Positions 15,384-26,813 of a stretch of 64,000 bases of DNA are shown piece after piece. Position 1 is the first letter of the stretch, and every line of letters begins with the position of its first letter. The stretch is taken from contig MCFG01000020.1 of assembly GCA_002104895.1 (NCBI GenBank), positions 185,001 through 249,000 of the forward strand. The letters run 5' to 3'. The notes below the pieces were generated by a model. The model saw nothing but the letters and a program-made list of their open reading frames with translations, ran no database searches and was not told where the DNA came from. The translations under genes were made by a program, and so were the position numbers. This DNA is from Anaeromyces robustus (lineage: Eukaryota; Neocallimastigomycota; Neocallimastigomycetes; Neocallimastigales; Neocallimastigaceae).

Positions 15384-17322
15384 TATAAAAGAACAAAAAA
15401 AAGTATTCAATTTTTTATCAACAAAAAAAAAAAGGGAGTTAAAAAAAATAAAATAAAATCAATAAAAAAACAATAGTAATATTAATAGTATTATTAAGAA
15501 ATTGTATTTAAAGAAAAATGAGTAATTAAGAAGAATTAAAAAAATAATTTTATGAAAATCCAAAAAAAAATATTAATAAGATATTTCAAGTGACTGAAAT
15601 TATTACATATTTGAATTTTGAGAATGTCCATTTTTCAATGAAAGGAAAAAATAAAAAATGAGAACCCTAAGAATCTAAGGAAAAAAAAAACAAAAAATAA
15701 ATCTACGAAATTAAAATATGAAAAAAGAAATGAAGTCTAAGAAAGTGTCCGCTGTTCTTTTTTTTAAGCAATCCGTTCTACCGCTGAAAAAAGTTAAATA
15801 ATATTAAAAATACTAGTGAAAGAAAAAGTTTGAATTATAGTATGGTCTTATAGTGGTTAAAATTAATTATTGGGTAGTATTATAAAAGAATTTTCTATTA
15901 TGATGAAGATGATTATAAATGCCTGTTTTCTCCCTTTCTCTGAAGCTTACTTTTCAATAAAGAAGTAAAGGATGAAGAAGAAAATAAACTTTAAATATGA
16001 AAATTTGAACCCTATTTGTAATCAAATGAATAAAAAAATTAGTATTGAATTATTTAATGATGAAAAAAATTTTTTTTATTTTTGTTACTTTAAGCCCATT
16101 TCTTATCAGATTTTATCACTTTGAAAAGGAAAAAGTAATTGTGGAAAAGTCTATTTAAGGATAATTGTGCATTTGTTAATAAAAATAAATAAAAAATGTG
16201 AAAAATAAAGTAATTTTCTATATGTGAAGGCTCTTTTCTGAATTGATTTTGAACTTTGAAAAGGAAAAAGTAATTGTGAAAAGTCTATTTAAGAAAAATT
16301 GATGCTTGCTCTAGAAAATACGAAACATTGGAAAAAAGGAAGAAAGGAATTGAAAAAATTTTATTGAATTAGAAGGTTTTTTTGAAATGATCTTTTAAAT
16401 AAATAATAAAATTAAATTAAAAAAAGAAAAGCTCTACCGAATTTCAGTGCTCCTCAATAGTTAATATTTGAAGAACTTTTATGAAGTTATGGTTGAAATG
16501 AGATACTCCTAAGATCGAAAATTTTTTTCTATTATAAAAATAAAAATAAAAATAAATTCTATTTAGATATTATAAGTTTACAATGATTGAAAAGTAGAAT
16601 TGATTTTTATTATTTTTATTATTTTTTGTGATTCTAAAGTTTCGAAATTTTTTAAGAAAAATATATTAAATGAAAAAATGAAAAATGTTTCTAGAAAATA
16701 TTTAATGTAGTATATTTTGTTTACTTAAGCTCTTGGAAAATTTTTTTTTGAAGATAAAATTTTGTTTTAGTCTCTTTTTAGAATCTACTTAAATTTTTCG
16801 GATAATATATATGAGAAGTTTCATTTAATTTCTAATGTCAAGGGAATTATGGAATCCATAGATATTACATTTTCTTATAAGTTTTTTCTCTTTTAATGAA
16901 GTCCTAATTAGAATCTATTAACGTTTATTTCTTTGCGGTAATTGATTAGAATTACAGTAATTTTAAGGAAAAAAGGAAGAAGATGAAATATGATTTTCTT
17001 TAAAGTATTATTGGTATCTATTAAAAATTAAAAAAACTAAATAAAAAACTAAATTAAAAATAAAAAAATCAAAAAAAGATTTATAGGAAAATATTATTAT
17101 TTTTTGAAAATAAAAAAGTATATTACTATATTATGATATGTTAAAATTACTATTAAATGAAATATAAAAAAAAACAAGAACTTAAAAAAAGTTTAAAAAA
17201 ATTTAAACACAAAGTAAAAAAATAACTTGAAATTTTAAAATTGTTCTTAAGTAATATTTATGATTAAAAATATTCTTATTAATGATTTTAAACATCCTAC
17301 AGATGTGCGATGATATTTTTTT
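15384..17322 (+). repeat. Copy 1 of an undescribed long non-coding direct repeat (about 1.94 kb)
   Basis: This stretch shares a collinear series of conserved islands with 20385-22057. First comes a TATAAAAG element (15384-15391), then GGGAGTT after a long A run (15434-15440). An island at 15475-15529 is followed by the 14-mer ATCCGTTCTACCGC (15771-15784) and by a 28-nt block at 16251-16278, identical in copy 2 and partly duplicated here at 16119-16143. A GATAATAT...TTTCATT island lies near 16801. An 87-nt core at 17074-17160 differs from copy 2 essentially only in an A-run length. The 3' motif (17291-17322) is a small hairpin ACATC-CTACA-GATGT followed by GCGATGAT and T's. The plus strand is strongly purine-rich. 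No open frame is shared by the copies. It may be a transcribed long RNA, an unknown transposon or another repeat class. Confidence 0.8.
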
Positions 17323-20300
17323 TAAAAATAATAAAAATAATTGAAATTGAAAAAAAAAAACAATTAAATAAAAATTGAAGTCATAAAATGGTTACACTTA
17401 AAAAACTAAAATATTATTAATTTTATGTAAAAAATATTGTGTTATAAGTATTGTGTGCCTTTTTTGTTTATAAATTAGTATATATTTGTATATATTTTAA
17501 ATTTTAATTTTTTTTGATAATATTATTTTTTGGTTATTATTAATGGTGATATTAGATAAAATATATTATGGTTATAGTTTGTAAATTTATATATATATAT
17601 ATATATATAATTTATTTATTTATTTGTTTATGAGGATTACAAAATAATTCAAAATAAACTCTTAATTATAAGTGATGGAATGGAAAATAGTTTGTAAATT
17701 TATATTTATATATATTTAATTAATTTTTGATATTTATTTTGAGTTATTTTTATATAAAATATTTTATTATAAGTAATGAAATAGAAAAAAAAATAAGGTA
17801 GATTTTTTTTTTAATAGAGTAAAAAAAAAAAACAAAGTAAAATAAATTTAATATATAATATATTTTAATAAATAATATTTAATTAGAAATTAAAAAATAA
17901 TAATAAAAAACAAATCTATTAAAAAAAAAAAAAACAGGAAAAAGCATTCGTATCTAGTTCAGAAAGTATAACAATTTTGTTTTTTGAATATCTTAATGGA
18001 AATTGTAAAAAAAAAAAATTAACTCGATTCACTGAAGGAAAAAAATTGTGGAATCATTGGAAAAAAAAAAATAGAATAAAAAAAAAGTAAAAAAAAATTT
18101 TTTTCTAAGAATATAAAAAATAATATATATATGTATAATAATGTATAGTTCATTGAAATATAATATTAATTTAAAAAATATTAATTATATTCTATTACAA
18201 GTTTTTATTATTATTCTTTGTATTAATATTTGAATTATTAATATATATTAGATATTTATAATTCAATTATTATCATAGAAATAAAATTTTTATAATAAAA
18301 TAAAGTCAGTAAAATTCGATCCTTTAGATGATATTTTATATATATAATACATATATATATTTTTTCGTTATTACAAATAATAGTACTTACATTCATTTAA
18401 ATAATATTAAATAATTATAATTAAAAATATATGATGATAATAAAATAAAATTTTATAAGATAAATGTATATTTTATCAATTCATTTGATTTTTTTATAAA
18501 TCATTATTAAAAATTAATAATGTTTCAAAAATATATATATATATATGAATAATTTTTCAAAGAATAATAATCTTTTCATTAAAAATTTTTAATAGATTTA
18601 GTATAGTATATCATACTGCATTATTTATTAATTATAATTATATATAATTTATTATTGGATATATTTTAATTGCTTTTTTTCATTAAAAAAAAGTATGATA
18701 AGTTAATATGATAATGAATATATTTTTATTTATACTTTTTTTTGTTGTCCGTTATTATGTTAAATTTTTCTCTTTTTTTTTTTTTATATAATTTTGATTA
18801 GTATCAAACAATGTTTTTAATTAATTATTTGATACTAATGAACTAAATAATTAATAATTAAAGTTTTAAAGTAAAAAAAAAACTATCTTTAACTATTAAA
18901 TATAATTTTTTTTTGTATAATAGAAATTTATATATAAAAGTTAAATATTTATTTTTTCTTTTTACTAAAAAAAAAAAAAAGAAAAATTGATAAAAAATAT
19001 TATATTTTTTTTTAATTAAAAAAGAGAAATTTAATATAAAGTTTGTTTTTAATTTTTTTTTAAACTATATATATTATTAATTAAAACACTATTTTTAATA
19101 TTAATAAATAGTATTGGTAATGTATTTTTAATATTAATTTTTATTAATAGTATTGGTAATGTAATATTTATTCCATAGTATAACTAAAAAGATAGGAATA
19201 TGAGATTTTTATGTATACAAATAGAATAGTATTAATATTCCATTGCATTAGGATAAATAAACAATTTGAAACAAATAAAAATAAACAACATAAATGTTTA
19301 AAAAAAAAAAAAAAAAAAAAAAGAATAAGAAAAAGAAAACTAATAAATTAAAAGAAAAATCAAATACATTTATTGAATATTAAAAATATTTTGATACTAT
19401 ATAATTAACTTTTATTATATAAAATCATTTATATTATAATATTATCTTTTTTTATTATAATGTATACTATTCTAAAAAAATAAAATAAAATAAAATATTT
19501 ATCCTTAATTATTATAACATTAAGAAAAAGCATATATTAATTTAATAAATTTAATTAAAAAAAAAAAAAAAAACTTTTTTTATGTTGTATATAATTATTA
19601 TTTTTTTTATCTTATTTTTAAATATAGTTTAATATGAAATATTATATAATTAAAAAAAATTTTTTTTACTCTAACTTTTAATTACTTTTTTTTAATTTAT
19701 ATTATAATATATCATTATTAGTATAAATTTTTTTCTTAATTAACTTTTGACTACATTATAAATTTATAATGTTATTACATACTATTGCATACTTATGAAT
19801 GTAATGATATCTAATTATCAATTATCTTAATTTAATATATCATTAAGTTTTATCTTTTTATTGAAAAATTTTAACATTAGAAATTAATAATAATGATATA
19901 AAAATTATATTTTAATGATAATATATTATTATAAAAAAATAATAATTAATTATTAAGAATTTATAAAATTTAATATTAAAACTCTTTTATTCTTTTTTTT
20001 TTTTCTTATATTTTTTTTTATAATATTACAATACATATTTTTTTATTTTTTTTATTAAAAAAATGATTTATACTTTTTAAACACCAATAATTATTTTTTT
20101 TTTTTAAAAAAATTTTTTTAAAAATTTTTTTTTCTTTACTATGAAGTTTCAAATTGGAATTAAAATTTTTCTAATTAAATCTATACATATTATATATTTG
20201 ATTTACTTAATATATTAATTTTTAATATTAAACTTATATTATTAAAAATGATCAATATTTTAATTAATATTTTCAAATTCAGTAGAAAAAAAAATAAAAC

Positions 20301-20384
20301 ATAATCAATATTAACATTTTAATTTAAAGTGTATTCATTTGGTATAGTACTTATTATGTAATAATATGTAAAAGTGAAAAAAAA
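17323..20384. other. AT-rich spacer between the two repeat copies
   Basis: No gene is supported. A segment at about 17940-18075 has slightly mixed composition and resembles the repeat family in texture (A runs broken by G-rich words), but I could not align it to either copy. The rest is AT palindromes and homopolymers. Confidence 0.55.
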
Positions 20385-22057
20385 TATAAAAAGACATCAA
20401 AATGTGCAGCCAATTTTATTCTTCACAAAAAAAAAAAAAAAGGGAGTTAAAAAAAAAATAAAAAAAGAAATAAATAAATAAAAAAAATTAGTAATATTGG
20501 TAGTATTACTAAAAATTATATTTAAAGAAAATGAGTAATTAGGAATAGAAAAATATATATTAAAAAAAAGAAGAAAAAAAGAAAATATTACTTATTATAA
20601 GGAGAAAAAAAATTAAAGATATCCATTATTCAAGGAAAAAATGATTAAACTTCTACTATTTTATTGAAAAAGGAAAAAAAATAAGAAGAAAAAAGAAGAC
20701 AAGATGGAAAGTTCCTCTGGTTTTATTTGATCCGTTCTACCGCCGTTTGCTAAATGAAGCTTAAAATACTTTAGGAAAGAAATGAAATAACAAAACCCAT
20801 ATGATTTTATTTATTTTATGGTCTTTTTTTTAAAAAAAATGAAAAAAATTATCGGATTAGTATTATAATTATTGTAATAAAAAGAACTTGAAAACTTTTA
20901 TAAATAATTGTAAATAATCTTATGAGAAAAAGTAAGAAGAAAAAAACAAGCCAATAAATAATGAATCATTCTTTATGCTTAAAAGGAAAAACTTTATGGT
21001 ATTTTGCTATTTAGACTTAAGGCTATTTTTTTTAAGAAATCGTCCTATGCTCTTTCTGATTAGGTTTTGAACTTTGAAAAGGAAAAAGTAATTGTGATAA
21101 ATCTATGAAGTTGCGTTTAAGATGAATAAATTAAAAAAAAGAATAAAGAAAGGAAATAATAAAGCTCTTTTACCTTATCTACTTTGAAGTATGAGAAAAT
21201 AAGGATAAAGAAAGGATAATCTTCTGGGATCTTTTTTTTTAAAAGAAATAAAATTGGAAGTGAATAGTTTATTATTTGTAATTTCATAACTTTTACATAA
21301 ATAATGAATTATTAATGAGAAGAAAAATGGCTCTTTAAGGGGAAAATTATTATAATATAATGTAGTATTTGGAAAAAAAATTACAGAATTTAATTTTTGA
21401 TTTTTTTTAAGAAAGTATTTGATTATTCTAATAATTCACTGATTTTTGGATAATATTATGAAGGTGTTTCATTAATTTCTGATTTAGGAAATATGAAATA
21501 AATAATATTACGTTTTCTTACTCTTTAAATTTTTTTTGATATATATTATAAAATATGAATAGATTTTATTTAATATTTATAATATTTAAAAAAAATTAAT
21601 TTTTCATAAAATAATTATAATTGATGAAATTGAAATATTATTTTACGAAAATAAGAAAATGAAATATAATTTTTAATAGTATTATTGATAGCTAATAATA
21701 AAAAAACTAAAAAACAAAACAAAACAAAATTAAAATAAAAAAAAAAAAAACAAAACAAAACAAAAAATTAAACAAAACAAAAAAAATCTAAAAAAGATTT
21801 ATAGGAAAATATTATTATTTTTTGAAAATAAAAAAAAAGTATATTACTATATTATGATATGTTAAAATTACTATTAAATGATATCTTGAAAAAAAAAAAA
21901 AAACAAGAACTTAAAAAAAATTAAAAACGAAAAAAAAAAATAAAATAAAGAAATTAAAAAAAGAAGTAATTATTAGTAAGTAATATTTAGGAATAAAAAT
22001 ATTCTTATTAATAATTTCTTTAAAAAACATCTTACAGATGTGCGATGATATTTTTTT
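20385..22057 (+). repeat. Copy 2 of the undescribed long non-coding direct repeat (about 1.67 kb)
   Basis: It matches 15384-17322 in order and orientation. TATAAAAAG is at 20385-20393, GGGAGTT at 20442-20448, the second island at about 20490-20541 and ATCCGTTCTACCGC at 20730-20743. The 28-nt identical block is at 21069-21096, the GATAATAT...TTTCATT island near 21449 and the 87-91 nt core at 21791-21881. The 3' hairpin ACATC-TTACA-GATGT plus GCGATGAT and a T run lies at 22027-22057. The copy is about 270 nt shorter than copy 1, mainly because the first half of the internal duplication and some spacer are missing. Conserved islands in freely diverging spacers suggest selection on some elements rather than simple decay, but two copies are not enough to prove it. 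Confidence 0.8.
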
Positions 22058-22671
22058 GATAATAATTAAAAAAGAAAAAAATTAAATAAATTAAAAAAAA
22101 TTCATATAACAAAATGAAAAACAGAAACAAAAAAAAGTATGTGTAATAAAAAAATTTTTATGTTATTAATATTATTACTATTTTTGTTGTTATTTATATT
22201 GATATATAAAATTTTGATTATGTTAGGGGTTATTTATTTTTTATATTACATTGATTATTTAGTAAAAGGAGAAATTAACATTATTATATTTGAGATGTAT
22301 ATTCAAAAATTCTTAAAATATGTGAATTGTTTGATATAAAATTATATTATTAGTTACTGAAAAATATATTTAATGATTTAAAATAGATATTTTATATAAA
22401 GTATTAATATATTAAATTTCAATAAAAAAAATTAATATATGGAATTTAAAATTAAAAATAAATCCCTTTATAATTATAAATTTGTTAAAAATACATAATA
22501 AATGATTTAATATTACAAAAAAAAAAAAAAAAAATAAATAAAATTAAAAATGAATAGATTTTTATATTATTATACTTAATTACATTCAAAGAAAGAATAC
22601 AAAAAAATAAAAGTTTTAATGATTAATACATATTTATTAGAATGTTCTAATTCATATACACTTTTTAATTA

Positions 22672-22704
<33 letters not shown>

Positions 22705-23032
22705 CTGTCTTTTCAAAATTATTTAAACACAAAAATGATTTTTTAAAAAATTAAAATCATTATATTAAATTGTGTAACAATAACAATAATTTATATATGT
22801 ATATATATATATTTAGTTTTCTTTTAATTAAAAGGCAAATAACAATTAAAAGTAATCATTGAGTCAAAGAATATTTTTACTAAATAAAAATTATTGTTAT
22901 TATTATTATTAATGTTAGCATTTTCAATTATTAACTTTATCAATTATAATATATAATAATAATAATAATAATAATGATGATGATGATAATAATGATGATA
23001 ATAATAATAATTATAATAATAATAATAATAAT

Positions 23033-23129
<97 letters not shown>

Positions 23130-24086
23130 TGATAATTGTTAAAATAATAATAATTAATCAATAGTAATAATAATTTAAAAAATTATTTAAAAAATAGAAT
23201 AAATGAAAAATAGAATAAATGAAAATGATATAGAAATATTAGAAATGAAAATATACTATAGAGTTAACGGATATTAAAAAATGTGGAAATGAAATTATTT
23301 AATAGTTTCTTTTTCAATATAATGATTTATTCAGTATTATCCATAATAGAAATTATTAAACATTTTAAAAATTTATGTAAAGTTACTTAAAAAAAGATAA
23401 ATTCTTATATTTCTTCATGATATTTATTATAAATATTTAGCAAAAATCTTTAGATTTAGGTTGTGTTAAAATAGGAAAAAACTTATTTAAATTTAACTAT
23501 GAACTTATATATTTTTTTTTAGACTAAAGGAAGAGAATACACTTCCATATATGAACTTACATAAGAAAGAACTATAATTATACAGAATTAGAAATAACAA
23601 GTAAACACATTCCATTTTCTTCAAATTAATATCAAAAACTTCTTATATTAGTCTAAATAATACAGATTGAAGTGGTATTTTAAGTTGTTTATAATATATA
23701 AAAACATTCAATTCTTTTTACTTTATTTTTTTTTTTTTTTAAAAAAAAAATTAAAAAATATATTAAATAAATAAAAAGAAAAATATATATCATATTAAAA
23801 TGACTATAAATAATAACATAACTTTTATATATATTTATTATTTTATTTATTTATTAAATATTAATATAATAATAATGTAAATTTTTTTATATTTTTTTAT
23901 ATCTTTTCTAATAAAATTAAAAAATAATAGATTGTTATAATAACTATTAATAATTATTATGAAAGAATTTTTTTTATTAAACAATAATATTATTATAATA
24001 GATTAATAAATTAATAATATCAAAATCATAAATCGATGAATAAATATTATTATTTTAATAATAACAATAATAATAATATATATATA

Positions 24087-24122
<36 letters not shown>

Positions 24123-24313
24123 AATTTTTTTTTAATTATATATAATTAATAAATTATATGTAATTCACTTTATCATATCATATATATATAATTATTATTA
24201 TTACTATTATTATAATAAAAATAAGTTATTTATTATTATTTTTTTTAATTCTATCTTGAAAAATACCAATTAAAAGAAAAAAAAAAGTAAATTGTAATTT
24301 ATAATTTATTTAT
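22058..24313. other. AT-rich spacer with an AAT array and a possible coding relic
   Basis: An AAT/ATT triplet array fills about 22955-23127. At about 23395-23690 the composition becomes mixed on both strands. The plus frame reads short stretches such as EENTLPYMNLHKKEL between stops, which could be a very old gene relic but matches nothing I recognise. A hydrophobic 66-codon frame at 22139-22339 is likely chance. Confidence 0.5.
22955..23127. repeat. AAT/ATT trinucleotide microsatellite
   Basis: Nearly uninterrupted TAA/AAT triplets, with a few GAT variants in the first 60 nt. Confidence 0.95.
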
Positions 24314-26059
24314 TTAAAGTAATAAATTATAGATTAATTGAGAGAAAATAATAAGTAAAGTGATTTTAATAGAAAAACTATTTTTTGAATTAGAAGTATC
24401 ATCATCCATTTCAGTATTAACTTCAACATCATCGGAAATATTTTTATTAATAGAAACATTAACATTTGAAGTAGACATTCTACAATTATTACCTCTTACT
24501 TCAATCCAATCCATAACATTATAAGTATCAGTACTAGATGCAATATTTTCTTGATTAACAGATAAATTGTCTTCAAAGTCTTCTACAGTAAAATGATGAA
24601 GATAACCATCATAAGATATATCTAAATTATCCATAGCTTCAAAATTCCATTCAACATCTTCTTCAATTAAACTTGCTAAAGCATGAATATATGGTCCTAT
24701 AACATTGTTTGTAAATAATTCAGTACTAGCTATAGCTAAAATAATATCATATCTTTGTTTAATTTGTTGATTTTTCATTAAATTATTTGTGAAATAATGT
24801 TCAAAAACAGATTCATTAAAATTAGCCCAATTAAAACAATCTTTAGCATAATCTTCAGTTTTAATTAATGAACCATGTGAACCAATTAATACTTGATCAA
24901 AATCAAATGGAATAAATTGATAATTATTTCTTTCTGGATTATAATAAAGAGCAGTATTACTCATAACTAACCAAAAATTATCTAAAGCAAGAATTAAAGA
25001 TTCTATTGCCATAAATCTTAAAGTTTCTTCAATATTTAAAAATTTTTCTAATTCTTCAATTGCCATATCAGAATTATCTTCTCCATAAGTATTTACCCAA
25101 TTATCATAAGATTTTACAAAATTAATTAAACTTGTCCAACGAGTAGATTCATCATTAGGATCAACATCAGATTCTTCATATTCATCTATACTATAAGTAC
25201 CAACTCCACCATAATTAGTATATTCATCCCCTTTATATCTTAAATCAGAATAAGGTCCATCAGGATGAGAAGAATCCATTTTATAACAAAATCCAACTTT
25301 TGCATTATTATCACCATGAATATAATTTCTAATCCATTTTTTATTTAAATTATCTATCATATGATATAAACCATAAGTATCATCATTAATAAATAATCTA
25401 GCATAAGTTCCTTCTTGAACTGGTACCCCCATAGCATTATATAATTTAGAAGTGACACTTTCTCTTACAAGTGAAGGATCAGATGCCATAGCTCTTAATT
25501 TAAGTGCTTTTCTTCCTCTAAATTTTTGATCCATTTTAAGACTCCAAGAAACTTTTTTATATTGACGACTACCATAACCAATTATATGAACTGTACCTGA
25601 ACTTTGGAAAACTTCATCTGGTGATATAATAGTTAATGTACAATTTATAGGAGTATCATTACGACGTAATGAATGACCTACAATAAATGGTTCACTACTT
25701 ACATATTCATAAGTATCTTTATCACAGTTTGCATATATATTATAAATTACATTATCAGGTAATGGTTTAAATTTTTTTGTTCCCATTGGAAACATAGCTT
25801 TAAATGGTTTTGGAAAATCAGGAATAGTAATTTCTTTATTTGTTCTTTTTTTTTTTTTTGTATTATTTTAAATTAATGTATTTAAAATTAAAATTAAAAT
25901 TATATTTATATTATGTATATTATTATAATTATAATTGTTAAAAATATTATAATTAAATAGGATTATTTTTTTTTTAAAAAATGTTAAAAACAAAAATAAA
26001 AAAAAAGAAAAAGAAATTTTTATATATTTTAAGATAAATTTTTTCTTAATTATATATTG

Positions 26060-26096
<37 letters not shown>

Positions 26097-26813
26097 AATA
26101 TCACTAATAATTTTTATTATCATTTTATTACCTATTAAATACTTCATTTATTCCTGAAATATCTTTAGAATAAGTTCTTGTTATTCCTTCCTCTGAAATA
26201 ATATTACCTGCCTCATCAAGAGAAACATAATTATAAGTATCAATGCTATTTTCATTTACTGTACCAGTAAATACTATATTTGTAAAATTGTTTATAATAA
26301 TAATAATAAAAAAACAAAAACAAAAAAAAGAAATATCATTATTATAATATACTTAAAAAAACTTTTTTTTTTACTATTTTAAAAGTTAAAATAAATACAA
26401 AAAAAAATAAAAGTAAATATAAGTTTAACTTACGTGGAAAAGGTGAAGGAGTTAATGGTACTACTTTATTATTATATTTTACACCTAATGAACTACCTTC
26501 TCCTAATATTGAAACAACATTAAATTGTTGTATTGCCGCTATTTTAAATAAATATTTTAAACATATATACAAAATCAAACATAAAATAACAAAAAATTAG
26601 TAAATTATATATATATACACATTTATATATTATTTAATAATATTTAATGTAAAATTATATAATATATTCTTTCTTATATATATATATATATATATTTTAC
26701 TAAAAAAAAAAAAACATTTATTTATTTAATAATTTTATATTATATGTGAAAAAATTACATCTTCCTAAGGCAAAGAAATAAGTTAAAGTTATTCCAAATG
26801 GTAAGATTCTCAT
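24314..26813 (-). CDS. CotH-kinase-fold surface protein (four exons)
   Basis: Exons on the minus strand are 26813-26759, 26538-26434, 26273-26132 and 25844-24314, giving 1833 nt and 610 residues. Phases match at each junction, and exon 2 ends in a consensus GTAAGT donor. The first 20 residues (MRILPFGITLTYFFALG...) look like a weak signal peptide. Then come the N-terminal CotH strands (FNVVSILGEGSSLGVKYN) and the INEVFNR segment. The kinase-like core follows: YKKVSWSLKMDQKFRGRK at about 196-213, SDPSLVRES at about 222-230, and the metal-binding DFD motif in FIPFDFDQVLIGSHG at about 415-417. A CR end motif (RGNNCR) is followed by a Ser/Asn/Asp-rich stretch and a hydrophobic C-terminus, suggesting a GPI anchor. 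CotH proteins are Fam20-related kinases of spore coats and, in fungi, cell-surface proteins. In anaerobic fungi many are cellulosome-associated, but no dockerin is seen here. The substrate is unknown. Confidence 0.9.

Noticed and set aside
15661-15680. CCCTAA-containing word in repeat copy 1, considered as a telomerase RNA template
   Set aside because: The word is not present at the corresponding place of copy 2, and no other telomerase RNA feature is recognisable.
22139-22339. Hydrophobic 66-codon frame just after repeat copy 2
   Set aside because: It is Leu/Ile/Tyr from T-rich DNA, has no counterpart after repeat copy 1 and shows no domain.
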